A DNA stretch of 37,091 bases, taken from positions 1 to 37,091 of the forward strand of contig NZ_JADVOP010000040.1 in assembly GCF_016508585.1 (NCBI RefSeq), in the 5' to 3' direction. The position numbers and the translations under genes are program-made. This DNA comes from Acinetobacter baumannii. GTDB lineage: Bacteria > Pseudomonadota > Gammaproteobacteria > Pseudomonadales > Moraxellaceae. The notes under the pieces were generated by a model. The model saw only the letters and a list, made by a program, of their open reading frames with translations. It did not search any database and was not told where the DNA came from. This document shows, in pieces, positions 8,165 to 16,426 of the stretch (within the stretch, counting starts at the first letter, position 1; every line of letters begins with the position of its first letter).

Positions 8165-11100
8165 ATGATACAAACAATTTTAAGCTATGCATGGCAATAC
8201 ATCACAAATCCAAAGCTTGTGATCGCGCTTTCAATCCTGGTTGCGATAATTTCTTCGTACAGTGTGGTACCGCGTCAGTACTTCTTTATGATGCTCGCTG
8301 CGTATATTCTGGGTCTGGTGATTTACGGAATTTACTGGTTGATTCAACGCCGTAAGCATGCAGAGCAAGGTGAAGCTCTGGCTGAAGCAATTGAGCAAGA
8401 CAACACCGCTGAATACGGAAAACAAAAAGACAAAGAAGAATTAAACCTGATCAACCAGCAGATGAAAGAATCAATCCAACTGATTCGTAAATCTAAATTG
8501 GGTGACAAAAGCGGAAATGCTGCGCTTTACGAGTTACCTTGGTATATGGTGATTGGTAATCCTGCTGCGGGAAAAAGTTCTGCAATTTATCATTCGGGCC
8601 TAAAATTCCCATTTGAAGAAACCCACCAAAAAGTGGTGTCTTCAGGACTGAGCGGTACTCGAAACTGTGACTGGTTTTTTTCTACAGAAGGGGTTCTGCT
8701 CGATACAGCAGGGCGCTATTCTGTATATTCAGAAGACCATTCAGAATGGTTAGGCTTTTTAAGTATTCTAAAAAAGAATCGTTCTAAAGCACCGATCAAT
8801 GGATTGATTGTGATTGTCAGTGTGGCTGAGCTGGTCAGTCAAAGCCCTGAAAAATCAATTAAATTAGCGAAAAGTTTAAGAGCTCGTATCCAGGACTTGA
8901 CCGAACGTTTAGAGATCTTTGCACCCGTATATCTGGTTTTTTCTAAAATGGATTTGATTGCAGGGTTTACGGAATTCTTTGAATGCTATGAGGCAGCAGA
9001 ATTTGATCAAGTCTGGGGTGCGACTTTACCCTATGACCCTGAATCATCACAAAATGCAGCTGAACATTTCGAAAAACATTACAACATTTTATATGATGGC
9101 TTAAAAGGGGTAAGTACAACTCATTTAAGTCGCCGTCATGCACAGAATATTTCTCCAAGTGTGATGACTTTCCCGCTTGAATTTAAAACTTTAAAACCGG
9201 TATTAAAAACTTTTATCGGGACGTTGTTTGAAGAAAATCCATACCAGTTTAAACCGGTATTCCGTGGCTTCTATTTCACCAGTGCTTTACAGGAGGGTGT
9301 AATTGAAAGTCCGATGACAGAACAGATCGTCGATGATTTTCAACTGACCAAGATTCCCAATAGCGAGCATGGTATTCCACAGAATTCAATTTCTCAGAAT
9401 CATGGTTATTTCTTAAAGGGTTTATTCTCAGAAGTTATTCTGAAAGATAAGAATTTAGTTAAACAGCATATTAATCCCAATACAAAACGTAAGCGCTACT
9501 TGGCATTTATTGCATCACTATTAGGTGTTTCGATTATTTTAGGCTTGTGGGTTTGGTCTTATCGCAATAACCAGCAATTGATTGCGGATGTACAAGCCGA
9601 TCTGAATAAAGTGGTTCAAATGGAACAAACCACAGGTCAAGAACTTTCAACCCAAATTGATGCTTTATTGATTTTGCAACAACGTTTGGAACAGTTGGAT
9701 GACTTTGACCAGCATCGTCCGTTGAAGTTTTCATTTGGTTTATATCAAGGCAATGAATTAAAGGAAAAATTAAAAGCTGAGTATTTAAAAGGGGTGAGAC
9801 AGATTGTCTTAGCACCAAGTCAGCAAAACATTGCGCAGTATTTGCAACGTGTTAAAGGTAATGAGCAAACACTCAAACAAAATCATGTCAATGTAGAAAT
9901 CAAACAAACCTCTTCTACACAGATCGCATCAGAGCCTTCGGATACAAATCCGCAAGATGCTTATAATGCCTTGAAAGCTTATCTCATGATGAGCAATCCA
10001 CAATATATGGATGCAAGTCATTTAAGCGATCAAGTTACCCGTTTCTGGCGTTCATGGTTAGATGCCAATCGTGGACAAATGCCGCGTGGAGAAATGATTC
10101 AAAAAGCTGAAAAAATCTTGAGCTATTCAATGACTTTAGCCAACGATAAAAAATTCCCAGTTTTAGAGTCGGATGCTCAGTTGGTTGATCAAACTCGCCA
10201 GGTATTGCTCTCGGTTGTTCGCGGTATGCCGGCACGTGATCGTGTATATAATGAAATTAAAATGCGTGCAGCTGTTCGTTATCCTGCCGTGACTGTGGCG
10301 CAAATTGTGGGTGAAACCAATCGTAATGTGATGCTGGGTGGTTATGCTTTACCGGGAATATTTACTCAGAAAGCATGGGATGAATATGTTGATAAAGCCA
10401 TTGAAGAAGCTGCAAACAAACCAACAGATACCAAAGATTGGGTATTAAATAGCACACAGTCTGATGATTTAACATTCAGTGGTAGTCCAGATCAAATCCG
10501 TAAACAGCTGACGCAATTGTATAAGCAAGAATATATTGCTGAATGGAAAAAGTTTATTAACGCAACCCATTATGCAAAAGGTCCCGATTTTGTTCAGCAA
10601 GCGAAGATCATGGACGTGTTGGGTGAACCACAAAACTCTCCAATTCGTACCTATATTGATCGTGTAGCGAAAGAAACCAGTTGGGATAATCCTGTGGTTC
10701 AAGCAGAACTTGCTGCCCCGCAAACAGGTTTTATTGCTTGGTTTAAGCGTAAAGTACTCGGTCAGGGTAAATCGGATGAAATCCAACGTGCCTCTAATCA
10801 GACTCAAGGGCAAATCTCTCAACAGTTCCAAGTGTTCTATCAACTGGTTCGTAAACGTGATGATCTACAAAATAAATCATTGCTCGATGACTATTTACAG
10901 AATATGGCTCAAGTGAGAAGCAAGCTGAATGACCTTCGTAGCGCAGGTGATTTTGGTCCAAGTGCTTTGGCTTTAGCAAAACAAACCATTAATGATCAAA
11001 GTTCAGTTTTTAATGCAACCCAAAAGGTTGTTGATGAAAAACTTACAGTAGGTTTAGGTGAGCTGGATCAGCAAATGGTTCAAAAGCTTTTGGTCAGCCC

Positions 11101-12049
11101 ATTGACACAATCATTCGATAGCTTGTTGACTCCGGCTCAAGATGAGATTAACAAACTCTGGACATTACAAGCGTATCAACCATTTAATCAAACACTTTCT
11201 CAAAAAGTTCCGTTTAATTCATCTGGCACAATTCAAGCAACCAGTAATGAAATTAGTCAGATTTTTGGTGATAACGGAAGCATTTCGAAGTTTGTTAAAG
11301 AGACACTAGATCCATTCGTGATTCGTCGTGGTTATACCTTATCTTCAAAAACTTGGAAGAATATGGGTGTAGGCTTGAACCCAGAATTTGTGATGAATTT
11401 TGAGCAATATACCACACCGATCAACGGTGCATCAGCGGGTGCTGCAGGTGGCGGCGCCCCAGCTGCGAATCAGTCTAACTTCCAATTCTATCCAATTCCA
11501 AATAACAAATTGCTGTCGTATACCATTGATATTGATGGACAGCGTTTAGTCTATGAAAACGGTATTCAACAATGGGTGAACTTTATGTGGCCAAATCCTG
11601 GCGCAATTCCGGGAGCCCGAATCACAGCAATTGACTTAGATGGTCAAACTCATACGATCTTTGAGGAACCAGGCGAGTACGGTATCAACAAATTAATTGA
11701 TAGTGCGCAACGTAAGCCACTCAATGGTAGTTTTGAAATGACATGGACCAGCAAACAAAACAGTGATTTGTTTGTAAAACTTCAGTTCCGTTTGATTAGT
11801 GGAAATGCTTCTAACCCAATCGGTTCAAATCGTGGTTATGTGGGGTTAAAGCTGGTGGATCGAGTGACTAGCCCTAAAGCGGCATTGGTAGTTGCAGCAC
11901 AGCAGGCACCTGCAACAGGATCAAATCCACAAGCGGCATCACCATTTGGAGCAGCAACGCCGTCGGCGGCACAAACAGCGCCTAAACCGCAGACACCAGC
12001 AACGCCAAATGCAGCAGCTCAAGCTGCAACAAGTGGGGGAGCTCAATGA
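8165..12049 (+). CDS. tssM: T6SS membrane-complex protein TssM (IcmF-like)
   Basis: The 1294-aa product is the trans-envelope core of the T6SS membrane complex. Two membrane helices lie near residues 18-36 and 40-62. A cytoplasmic GTPase-like domain follows, with Walker A GNPAAGKSS near residues 130-138 and a DTAGRYS box near 179. A third membrane helix is near residues 445-467, then a long periplasmic region. The last ~60 residues are Ala, Pro, Gln and Gly-rich and low in complexity, an unusual end for TssM. AsaA is reported to interact with TssM in A. baumannii, and both genes are here. No TssL or TssJ gene is visible. Confidence 0.95.
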   Translation: MIQTILSYAWQYITNPKLVIALSILVAIISSYSVVPRQYFFMMLAAYILGLVIYGIYWLIQRRKHAEQGEALAEAIEQDNTAEYGKQKDKEELNLINQQMKESIQLIRKSKLGDKSGNAALYELPWYMVIGNPAAGKSSAIYHSGLKFPFEETHQKVVSSGLSGTRNCDWFFSTEGVLLDTAGRYSVYSEDHSEWLGFLSILKKNRSKAPINGLIVIVSVAELVSQSPEKSIKLAKSLRARIQDLTERLEIFAPVYLVFSKMDLIAGFTEFFECYEAAEFDQVWGATLPYDPESSQNAAEHFEKHYNILYDGLKGVSTTHLSRRHAQNISPSVMTFPLEFKTLKPVLKTFIGTLFEENPYQFKPVFRGFYFTSALQEGVIESPMTEQIVDDFQLTKIPNSEHGIPQNSISQNHGYFLKGLFSEVILKDKNLVKQHINPNTKRKRYLAFIASLLGVSIILGLWVWSYRNNQQLIADVQADLNKVVQMEQTTGQELSTQIDALLILQQRLEQLDDFDQHRPLKFSFGLYQGNELKEKLKAEYLKGVRQIVLAPSQQNIAQYLQRVKGNEQTLKQNHVNVEIKQTSSTQIASEPSDTNPQDAYNALKAYLMMSNPQYMDASHLSDQVTRFWRSWLDANRGQMPRGEMIQKAEKILSYSMTLANDKKFPVLESDAQLVDQTRQVLLSVVRGMPARDRVYNEIKMRAAVRYPAVTVAQIVGETNRNVMLGGYALPGIFTQKAWDEYVDKAIEEAANKPTDTKDWVLNSTQSDDLTFSGSPDQIRKQLTQLYKQEYIAEWKKFINATHYAKGPDFVQQAKIMDVLGEPQNSPIRTYIDRVAKETSWDNPVVQAELAAPQTGFIAWFKRKVLGQGKSDEIQRASNQTQGQISQQFQVFYQLVRKRDDLQNKSLLDDYLQNMAQVRSKLNDLRSAGDFGPSALALAKQTINDQSSVFNATQKVVDEKLTVGLGELDQQMVQKLLVSPLTQSFDSLLTPAQDEINKLWTLQAYQPFNQTLSQKVPFNSSGTIQATSNEISQIFGDNGSISKFVKETLDPFVIRRGYTLSSKTWKNMGVGLNPEFVMNFEQYTTPINGASAGAAGGGAPAANQSNFQFYPIPNNKLLSYTIDIDGQRLVYENGIQQWVNFMWPNPGAIPGARITAIDLDGQTHTIFEEPGEYGINKLIDSAQRKPLNGSFEMTWTSKQNSDLFVKLQFRLISGNASNPIGSNRGYVGLKLVDRVTSPKAALVVAAQQAPATGSNPQAASPFGAATPSAAQTAPKPQTPATPNAAAQAATSGGAQ

Positions 12050-12083
12050 TCATTGGGAACGATTTAGTGCGAGGGATGAAAGT

Positions 12084-13043
12084 ATGCAAACATTAAAGTC
12101 TACACCATTGTATTATGGAAAATGCCCTGCGCGCGGTGACTTTTTAAAAACCAAAGGACAATATGCGTTGATCCAAGTGATTGATCAATGGATTACCGAA
12201 GCGCTAGAACTGGCGATGCGAGAAGAAAATTTCAATGAAGCCTATCAATCTTTAGCGCCATTGGATTTCTTTATTGCCAATCCGAAAGAAAAGATGTTTC
12301 TTGCCGCCAATATGGTGACCAGTGAAGACAGTTCAGGGCGCCAGTTTCCAATGGTTTTGAGCCAATTGTTGGAAATTGAAAATCCTTTTCAAAACTTATT
12401 GTATGCACCGTTTAAATATAAACCTGTACTGATTGATCTTTTTCAAAAGAACCGCATGTTTAGAACCATAACTGATCCTGAGTTATTGGTGAATAAACTG
12501 GGTTTGATTGATCGTGAGGTTCAGGTGCTGCCTGAACTGAAAACACAGGATTTCTTTGAACACCATACAATGCATTCATTTGCACAAATGATGAAGATCA
12601 CGCCTTATGAATTGGCGCAAAGTATGTTGGGTCTAGGTTTATTGCTACAGCCCGTACTGAAACATGGCACCAGTAAATTATCCAAGGTATTAATTTTACC
12701 CATCAATAACCAAAGTTATTGCTATGAAATTGCTGCGTTTTGGGTCAATTTAATTGGACGTTTCTTGGAAAAAAACAATACAGAGATTTTGATCGGTATT
12801 TTGCACCAAGAATCACCGATTTTACTGTTTGGTTTCCAAGGTGCTGATATTACCGCATTAAGTAATATTTTTACTCAGAATATGCAAAATGATCATTGGG
12901 TTTCTTTGGTTCAACCTTTATGGATTGATGCCTATCTTGAACAGAACGCAGGTCTTGCGGCCCTTGAACAATCTCTCTGTCAGCGTCAATTGAGTTTGAC
13001 ACAAGGGATGAAAATTTTTCGGCAAACCTTTATAGATGAATAA
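12084..13043 (+). CDS. tagF: T6SS-associated protein TagF
   Basis: This 319-aa protein starts MQTLKSTPLYYGKCPARGDFLKTKG; the YYGK-PARGDFL signature is typical of TagF. In Pseudomonas TagF is a post-translational repressor of T6SS. I choose ATG 12084 because GAGGG at 12071-12075 is well spaced. The upstream in-frame extension back to 11892 lies inside tssM and encodes a His, Arg and Gln-rich frame artefact. The gene is 34 bases downstream of tssM, and its stop overlaps the tagN start by eight bases. Confidence 0.88.
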   Translation: MQTLKSTPLYYGKCPARGDFLKTKGQYALIQVIDQWITEALELAMREENFNEAYQSLAPLDFFIANPKEKMFLAANMVTSEDSSGRQFPMVLSQLLEIENPFQNLLYAPFKYKPVLIDLFQKNRMFRTITDPELLVNKLGLIDREVQVLPELKTQDFFEHHTMHSFAQMMKITPYELAQSMLGLGLLLQPVLKHGTSKLSKVLILPINNQSYCYEIAAFWVNLIGRFLEKNNTEILIGILHQESPILLFGFQGADITALSNIFTQNMQNDHWVSLVQPLWIDAYLEQNAGLAALEQSLCQRQLSLTQGMKIFRQTFIDE

Positions 13044-13812
13044 TGATATGAAGAATCAAAAAGTAAAAATATTGAAAAAATTTGCGATTATTTCAAGCTT
13101 ATTTTATTCATTTCAGGTATTTGCCGCTCCTATCGTGGTTGAAGGAGCAGTACCCAATGATATGGCCAAACAAGCAATTCTAGCCAAGTTAAAAGCGGTG
13201 TATGGCAATGATCAGGTGGTTGATAAAATTCAAATTCGTCCTGTATCTGCACCGAATGGTTGGAGTGACTCAGTGACTCGAGTCATCACCCCAGATTTGA
13301 AAAAAATTAGTCAGGGTAAATTGTCCGTGCGGGGTACACAAGTTGAACTGACGGGTAAGATGGGTGTTCAAACAGATATTCAACCCACGACCACATTATT
13401 TCAGTCATTGGTTCAACCGCCGTACCGATTTAATGCTCAGATTAGTGTAAATGCAGCGGAGCAATCCGTAATTGATAATGCCTTAAAAAATCGAATCATT
13501 GAATTTGAATCTGGTAAAGCAGTTTTAACCCCAGCAGGCACACAAATCTTAGACGAGATGGTGGTTGCATTAAATAAGGTTCAGGGTAAGAATGTTAAAA
13601 TTGTTGGGCATACAGATAGCCAGGGTGATCCACAAAAGAACCAAGCATTAAGCTTGCAACGTGCTGAAGCTGTAAAACAATATTTAACCACCAAAGGTAT
13701 TGCACCCACTCGCTTGAGTACGGCGGGATTAGGTTCGACTAAACCTGTAGCAGACAATGCAACGGATGAGGGTCGTAGAAAGAACCGCCGTATTGAGTTT
13801 GATGTTTTATAA
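13036..13812 (+). CDS. tagN: OmpA-like peptidoglycan-binding T6SS protein TagN
   Basis: This exported protein of about 258 aa should anchor the apparatus to peptidoglycan. A signal peptide covers about residues 1-31, cleaved after QVFA. The C-terminal OmpA domain contains IEFESGKAVLTPAGTQIL, VGHTDSQGDP, LSLQRAEAVKQYL and the ending EGRRKNRRIEF, the usual diaminopimelate-binding signatures. The start at 13036 overlaps tagF (ATGAATAA); an ATG four codons later is equally compatible with the signal peptide. A degenerate copy of its 3' end lies at 14301-14383. Confidence 0.87.
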   Translation: MNNDMKNQKVKILKKFAIISSLFYSFQVFAAPIVVEGAVPNDMAKQAILAKLKAVYGNDQVVDKIQIRPVSAPNGWSDSVTRVITPDLKKISQGKLSVRGTQVELTGKMGVQTDIQPTTTLFQSLVQPPYRFNAQISVNAAEQSVIDNALKNRIIEFESGKAVLTPAGTQILDEMVVALNKVQGKNVKIVGHTDSQGDPQKNQALSLQRAEAVKQYLTTKGIAPTRLSTAGLGSTKPVADNATDEGRRKNRRIEFDVL

Positions 13813-13851
13813 AATGCTTTCTGAATAACAATACAATAAGAGGTAGGAATT

Positions 13852-14118
13852 ATGGCACTTCCATATATTACATTAGGATCTCCAACCACAGGCGGTGGAA
13901 AAATCATTTCTGCCCAAACTTCTTTCCTGATCGATGGAAAGGCAATAGCCTGCGTTGGTGATAAAGCAACTTGTCCTAAGCATAAGTGTGTTGCCACGAT
14001 TGTTGCCGGTGATAATCATATGCTGGTGATGGGCAAGGCTGCGGCACAGCACAATTCACCTTTATCATGTGGCTGTAAATGCATTGGTGATCAATCATTA
14101 ACTGTTGGGCAGAATTGA
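13852..14118 (+). CDS. PAAR-like T6SS spike-tip protein, copy 1
   Basis: This 88-aa protein is a bare PAAR-like domain with Gly-rich turns (SPTTGGGKI), AIACVGDKATCPKHKC, and a Cys/His set toward the end (HNSPLSCGCKC) that could bind zinc. PAAR proteins cap the VgrG spike and sharpen the T6SS tip. The ribosome site is AAGAGGTAGG just upstream. No toxin or adaptor extension is present. It is 91% identical (80 of 88 positions by my count) to the first 88 residues of the protein at 14423. In published maps this place is occupied by asaC, ahead of tssH. Confidence 0.88.
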   Translation: MALPYITLGSPTTGGGKIISAQTSFLIDGKAIACVGDKATCPKHKCVATIVAGDNHMLVMGKAAAQHNSPLSCGCKCIGDQSLTVGQN

Positions 14119-14300
14119 TAATTTAATGAATGGTTTAGATGGTTAGGTAATGATGTGGAGGGAATTTTTACAGAACTTACTTTGATAATGCAATTATAGT
14201 ATTTGTAAATTTATTTACTCTAAAACTATTTTTCAGGTTTAGAGATTTCTTTTTGTCGTAAAGCGAATGATAGAACTTTTTTATGGTCGCTACGTCTCTA

Positions 14301-14383
14301 TGTTCGATTAAATCTGTTGCAAAAAATGCAACAGAATAAGGTCATAGAAAAAAAACGATGTATTGATTTTGATGTTTTTATAA
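14301..14383 (+). pseudogene. Decayed copy of the tagN 3' end
   Basis: This non-coding stretch aligns almost without gaps to tagN 13732-13814. In the tagN frame the first half reads CSIKSVAKNATE where tagN has GSTKPVADNATDE. It then meets TAA at 14337-14339 and a one-base insertion in an A run at 14348-14355. It therefore cannot be translated as TagN. It is the left part of a duplicated unit that continues into the second PAAR gene. Weaker similarity to tagN may extend leftward into 14250-14300, but I could not align that part convincingly. Confidence 0.8.
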
Positions 14384-14686
14384 TGATTCAACTGAATAAC
14401 AGAACAATAAAAGGTAAAAATTATGGCAAATCCATATATTAGATTAGGCTCTCCCACGACAGGTGGTGGGAAAATCATTTCGGGTCAGTCCTCTTTCCTG
14501 ATTGAAGGGAAAGCGATTGCATGTGTTGGTGATAAAGCAAGTTGTCCTAAGCATAAGTGTGTTGCCACGATTGTTGCTGGTGATAATCATATGCTGGTGA
14601 TGGGCAAGGCAGCTGCACAGCACAATTCTCCATTATCGTGTGGCTGTAAGTGTATTGGCGATCAAAACTTAACCGTTGGTGATAAT
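14301..14686 (+). repeat. Tandem duplication of the tagN-tail/PAAR unit, copy 2
   Basis: Copy 1 is 13732-14115 and copy 2 is 14301-14686. Copy 2 covers the tagN remnant, the spacer with its ribosome site (AATAAGAGGTAGGAATT against AATAAAAGGTAAAAATT), and 88 PAAR codons. Identity is highest in the PAAR core, where long runs are identical at DNA level. The spacers on both sides of the start codon also match, so this is a segmental duplication and not independent gene acquisition. Confidence 0.85.
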
Positions 14687-14959
14687 GGTGGGGGTTTAGG
14701 GATATCTTCAAAAATAGAAAGTTCAACAGCAATGACGAATGGATTTGCTCCAACTAATTCAAAACAATATGGTCATCAGTTCCAATTAAAGGATGAGTTA
14801 ACAGGTGAGCCACTGGCTAATGTTTGTTATGAAATTACTAAAAATGGTGAAGCCATTCATGGGACTACAGATGAAAATGGTTTTACTGAGTTAATAACTG
14901 GAAATTCTGCTGAAAAGATTGAAATTCATCTTTTATTTGAGGAGCATACTCATGGGTAG
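14423..14959 (+). CDS. PAAR spike-tip protein with C-terminal adaptor-like extension, copy 2
   Basis: The 178-aa product has residues 1-88 nearly identical to copy 1. A Gly-rich linker (NGGGLG) and about 75 new residues follow (FQLKDELTGEPLANVCYEIT, GTTDENGFTELI), a pattern seen in transthyretin/carboxypeptidase-regulatory-like beta domains. Such extensions on T6SS spike proteins commonly dock an effector. The stop overlaps the start of the metallopeptidase-like gene by eight bases (ATGGGTAG), so the cargo is probably made in coupling with it. The adaptor role is inferred. Confidence 0.85.
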   Translation: MANPYIRLGSPTTGGGKIISGQSSFLIEGKAIACVGDKASCPKHKCVATIVAGDNHMLVMGKAAAQHNSPLSCGCKCIGDQNLTVGDNGGGLGISSKIESSTAMTNGFAPTNSKQYGHQFQLKDELTGEPLANVCYEITKNGEAIHGTTDENGFTELITGNSAEKIEIHLLFEEHTHG

Positions 14960-15680
14960 AAATGAATTTGATAGAAAAAATACAATTTTTTCTGATGAAT
15001 ATGATTTAAGCCAGACGAATAAAATATTGTTAGCTAATGCTACATTAAGCCTTATACCTAAAGATAAGCCATCTCCTTTTTCTCAAATTAAAGTTGAGTT
15101 TAGACGTAGATTAACAGAAAGAGAAATTATAATGTGTCGAAGTGTTTTTAAAGATTCGATTGATTATACGGATGTTTGGATAATTATGGGTGGTCTGTTA
15201 CAAAGCATAACTGGTAATGCAATTACACCATTTGGTCACATTACCTTACCAAGAAGTGACTATATTAATTATAAGGATTTTTCAAAAGCACCACCAAATG
15301 TAAAGCATTGGTTTATGCATGAAGTTACACATATCTGGCAGCATCAAATGGGCTTTTCAAACCTTAAGGCAGGAAAAAAGCTAGCTTGTAATTTTGGATA
15401 CTCGAAGACTGTTGACTCACCTGATTCACCTAATGGAGAAGACCTATTAGCTTATAAAACTGATCTCTCTGGACGAAATATTTATAAAAGATTTAGTGAG
15501 TTTAATATGGAGCAACAAGGCAGAATTATAGAATTATATTTTGATGGTAAATTTTTAAAATTTAATAATCCTGAAAGAAAGCATCATAAATTAAGTATTA
15601 AATTAGAGCGACATGTAATGTTTGCTTTAGAATTTTTCTTGAAAGATCCAAAGGATAAATCCCAGTTGCCAAGGATGTGA
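14952..15680 (+). CDS. Probable T6SS effector, HEVTH zinc-metallopeptidase-like protein
   Basis: This 242-aa protein begins MGRNEFDRKN. ATG 14952 is supported by GAGGAG at 14939-14944, seven bases upstream, and by overlap with the PAAR stop. The only catalytic-looking motif is HEVTH at residues 123-127, in the context WFMHEVTHIWQHQMG, a zincin HExxH site. E183 or E187 in the SEFNMEQQG block could be a third zinc ligand. There is no signal peptide, as expected for T6SS cargo. Base composition is more AT-rich than the core T6SS genes. The substrate is unknown; the exported partner downstream hints at action in the periplasm. Confidence 0.75.
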   Translation: MGRNEFDRKNTIFSDEYDLSQTNKILLANATLSLIPKDKPSPFSQIKVEFRRRLTEREIIMCRSVFKDSIDYTDVWIIMGGLLQSITGNAITPFGHITLPRSDYINYKDFSKAPPNVKHWFMHEVTHIWQHQMGFSNLKAGKKLACNFGYSKTVDSPDSPNGEDLLAYKTDLSGRNIYKRFSEFNMEQQGRIIELYFDGKFLKFNNPERKHHKLSIKLERHVMFALEFFLKDPKDKSQLPRM

Positions 15681-15682
15681 AA

Positions 15683-16147
15683 ATGAGAATATACATAGGG
15701 CTATTGTTGTTATTTTTTACAATGAACTGTTACGCTACCCCAGAGTCAACTTTGTTTGCTTCAGTAAAGGGTAATAGTATTTGCCTATTTACTAAGGGTA
15801 ACTATAAAAAAATTACGGATAATCAAATAGTGTTTTACATGGGAGAAATTATTCAAGATCAAGAGTTTAAAAGCTCATTTGCCCAAACATATACAAATAT
15901 CCATGATATGCCAACTTCCGAAAGTCATTGCATTCTCATGGACTCAGCAAAATTTAAACATAAAGTGCCCTATTATTTATATTTAGAATCTGACAAATCT
16001 TATTCTCAACGCATCTGTGTAGATCAGCAAAATAATAAAATTATTCTGACAAAAGTGGAGGATGTCTTTAATTGTGGCTCGAAGGAATATGATTATTCAG
16101 GTAGAAGTTGGTGGCAAATCATTTTATCTTGGTTTGGATTAAATTAA
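15683..16147 (+). CDS. Probable periplasmic immunity protein
   Basis: This 154-aa protein has a signal peptide (IGLLLLFFTMNCYA then TP) and no lipobox. ATG 15683 is chosen because AAGGA at 15671-15675 is seven bases upstream; a GTG at 15677 overlapping the effector stop is too close to that site. The mature part has several Cys residues and a Trp-rich hydrophobic end (SWWQIILSWFGLN). I recognise no family. Its place as last gene after the effector, with export signal and low GC, fits a cognate immunity protein neutralising a toxin delivered to the periplasm. This is inference from context. Confidence 0.6.
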   Translation: MRIYIGLLLLFFTMNCYATPESTLFASVKGNSICLFTKGNYKKITDNQIVFYMGEIIQDQEFKSSFAQTYTNIHDMPTSESHCILMDSAKFKHKVPYYLYLESDKSYSQRICVDQQNNKIILTKVEDVFNCGSKEYDYSGRSWWQIILSWFGLN

Positions 16148-16215
16148 AGCTATATCTATTTTTGGATTGTTTTTATCCGTTCGATCACTTTTGATGACAA
16201 TTGAATTAGATGATA

Positions 16216-16247
16216 AAAAAAGCCCCATCATCCTGACGGGGCTTTTT
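16216..16247. terminator. Bidirectional rho-independent terminator ending the T6SS block
   Basis: The stem AGCCCC/GGGGCT is extended by A-T pairs on the outside and by TCA/TGA inside the loop. It is preceded by a run of A and followed by TTTTT, so it can terminate both the + strand T6SS/effector operon and the - strand genes ending at 16277 or 16427. Confidence 0.9.
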
Positions 16248-16276
16248 CGTATTGGTTCGTTAGGTAAACTCCTGTT

Positions 16277-16426
16277 CTACCTCACTTCCTGATGCTCAGA
16301 CCGATTATTGTTGTTTTGTGTCTGGGAAACTTCCTGTTCCCTATGACGATAGAATAGATAAATTCTTTGGATCGACCAAGTCGTAAAATCAAACAAGCGA
16401 TGTAGGCCAAAACGTACAACAATCAC
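16277..16426 (-). CDS. Possible 49-aa small ORF abutting the FMN reductase stop
   Basis: A GTG at 16426-16424 directly follows the reductase stop codon (TAAGTG) and opens a 49-residue frame. The product starts VIVVRFGLHRLFDFTTWSIQ and ends in a Gln, Asn and Glu-rich tail. The placement would allow reinitiation after the reductase. No ribosome site is separable from the upstream gene, and I recognise no family. It could be a real small protein, the remnant of a longer gene, or chance. Confidence 0.35.
   Translation of the reverse strand: MIVVRFGLHRLFDFTTWSIQRIYLFYRHREQEVSQTQNNNNRSEHQEVR

Noticed and set aside
10469..10843. 124-codon frame on the - strand inside tssM
   Set aside because: It is wholly within a conserved coding region, with unusual composition and no ribosome site.
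11892..12083. N-terminal extension of TagF reaching back into tssM
   Set aside because: It is His/Arg/Gln-rich, lies in the alternate frame of the low-complexity tssM end, and a good ribosome site precedes ATG 12084.
13581..13997. 138-codon frame on the - strand opposite tagN and PAAR copy 1
   Set aside because: It spans two well-supported genes on the other strand, has no ribosome site and shows no family motif.
13852..14118. First PAAR protein as a toxin in its own right
   Set aside because: At 88 residues it contains only the PAAR fold, with no extension that could carry activity.
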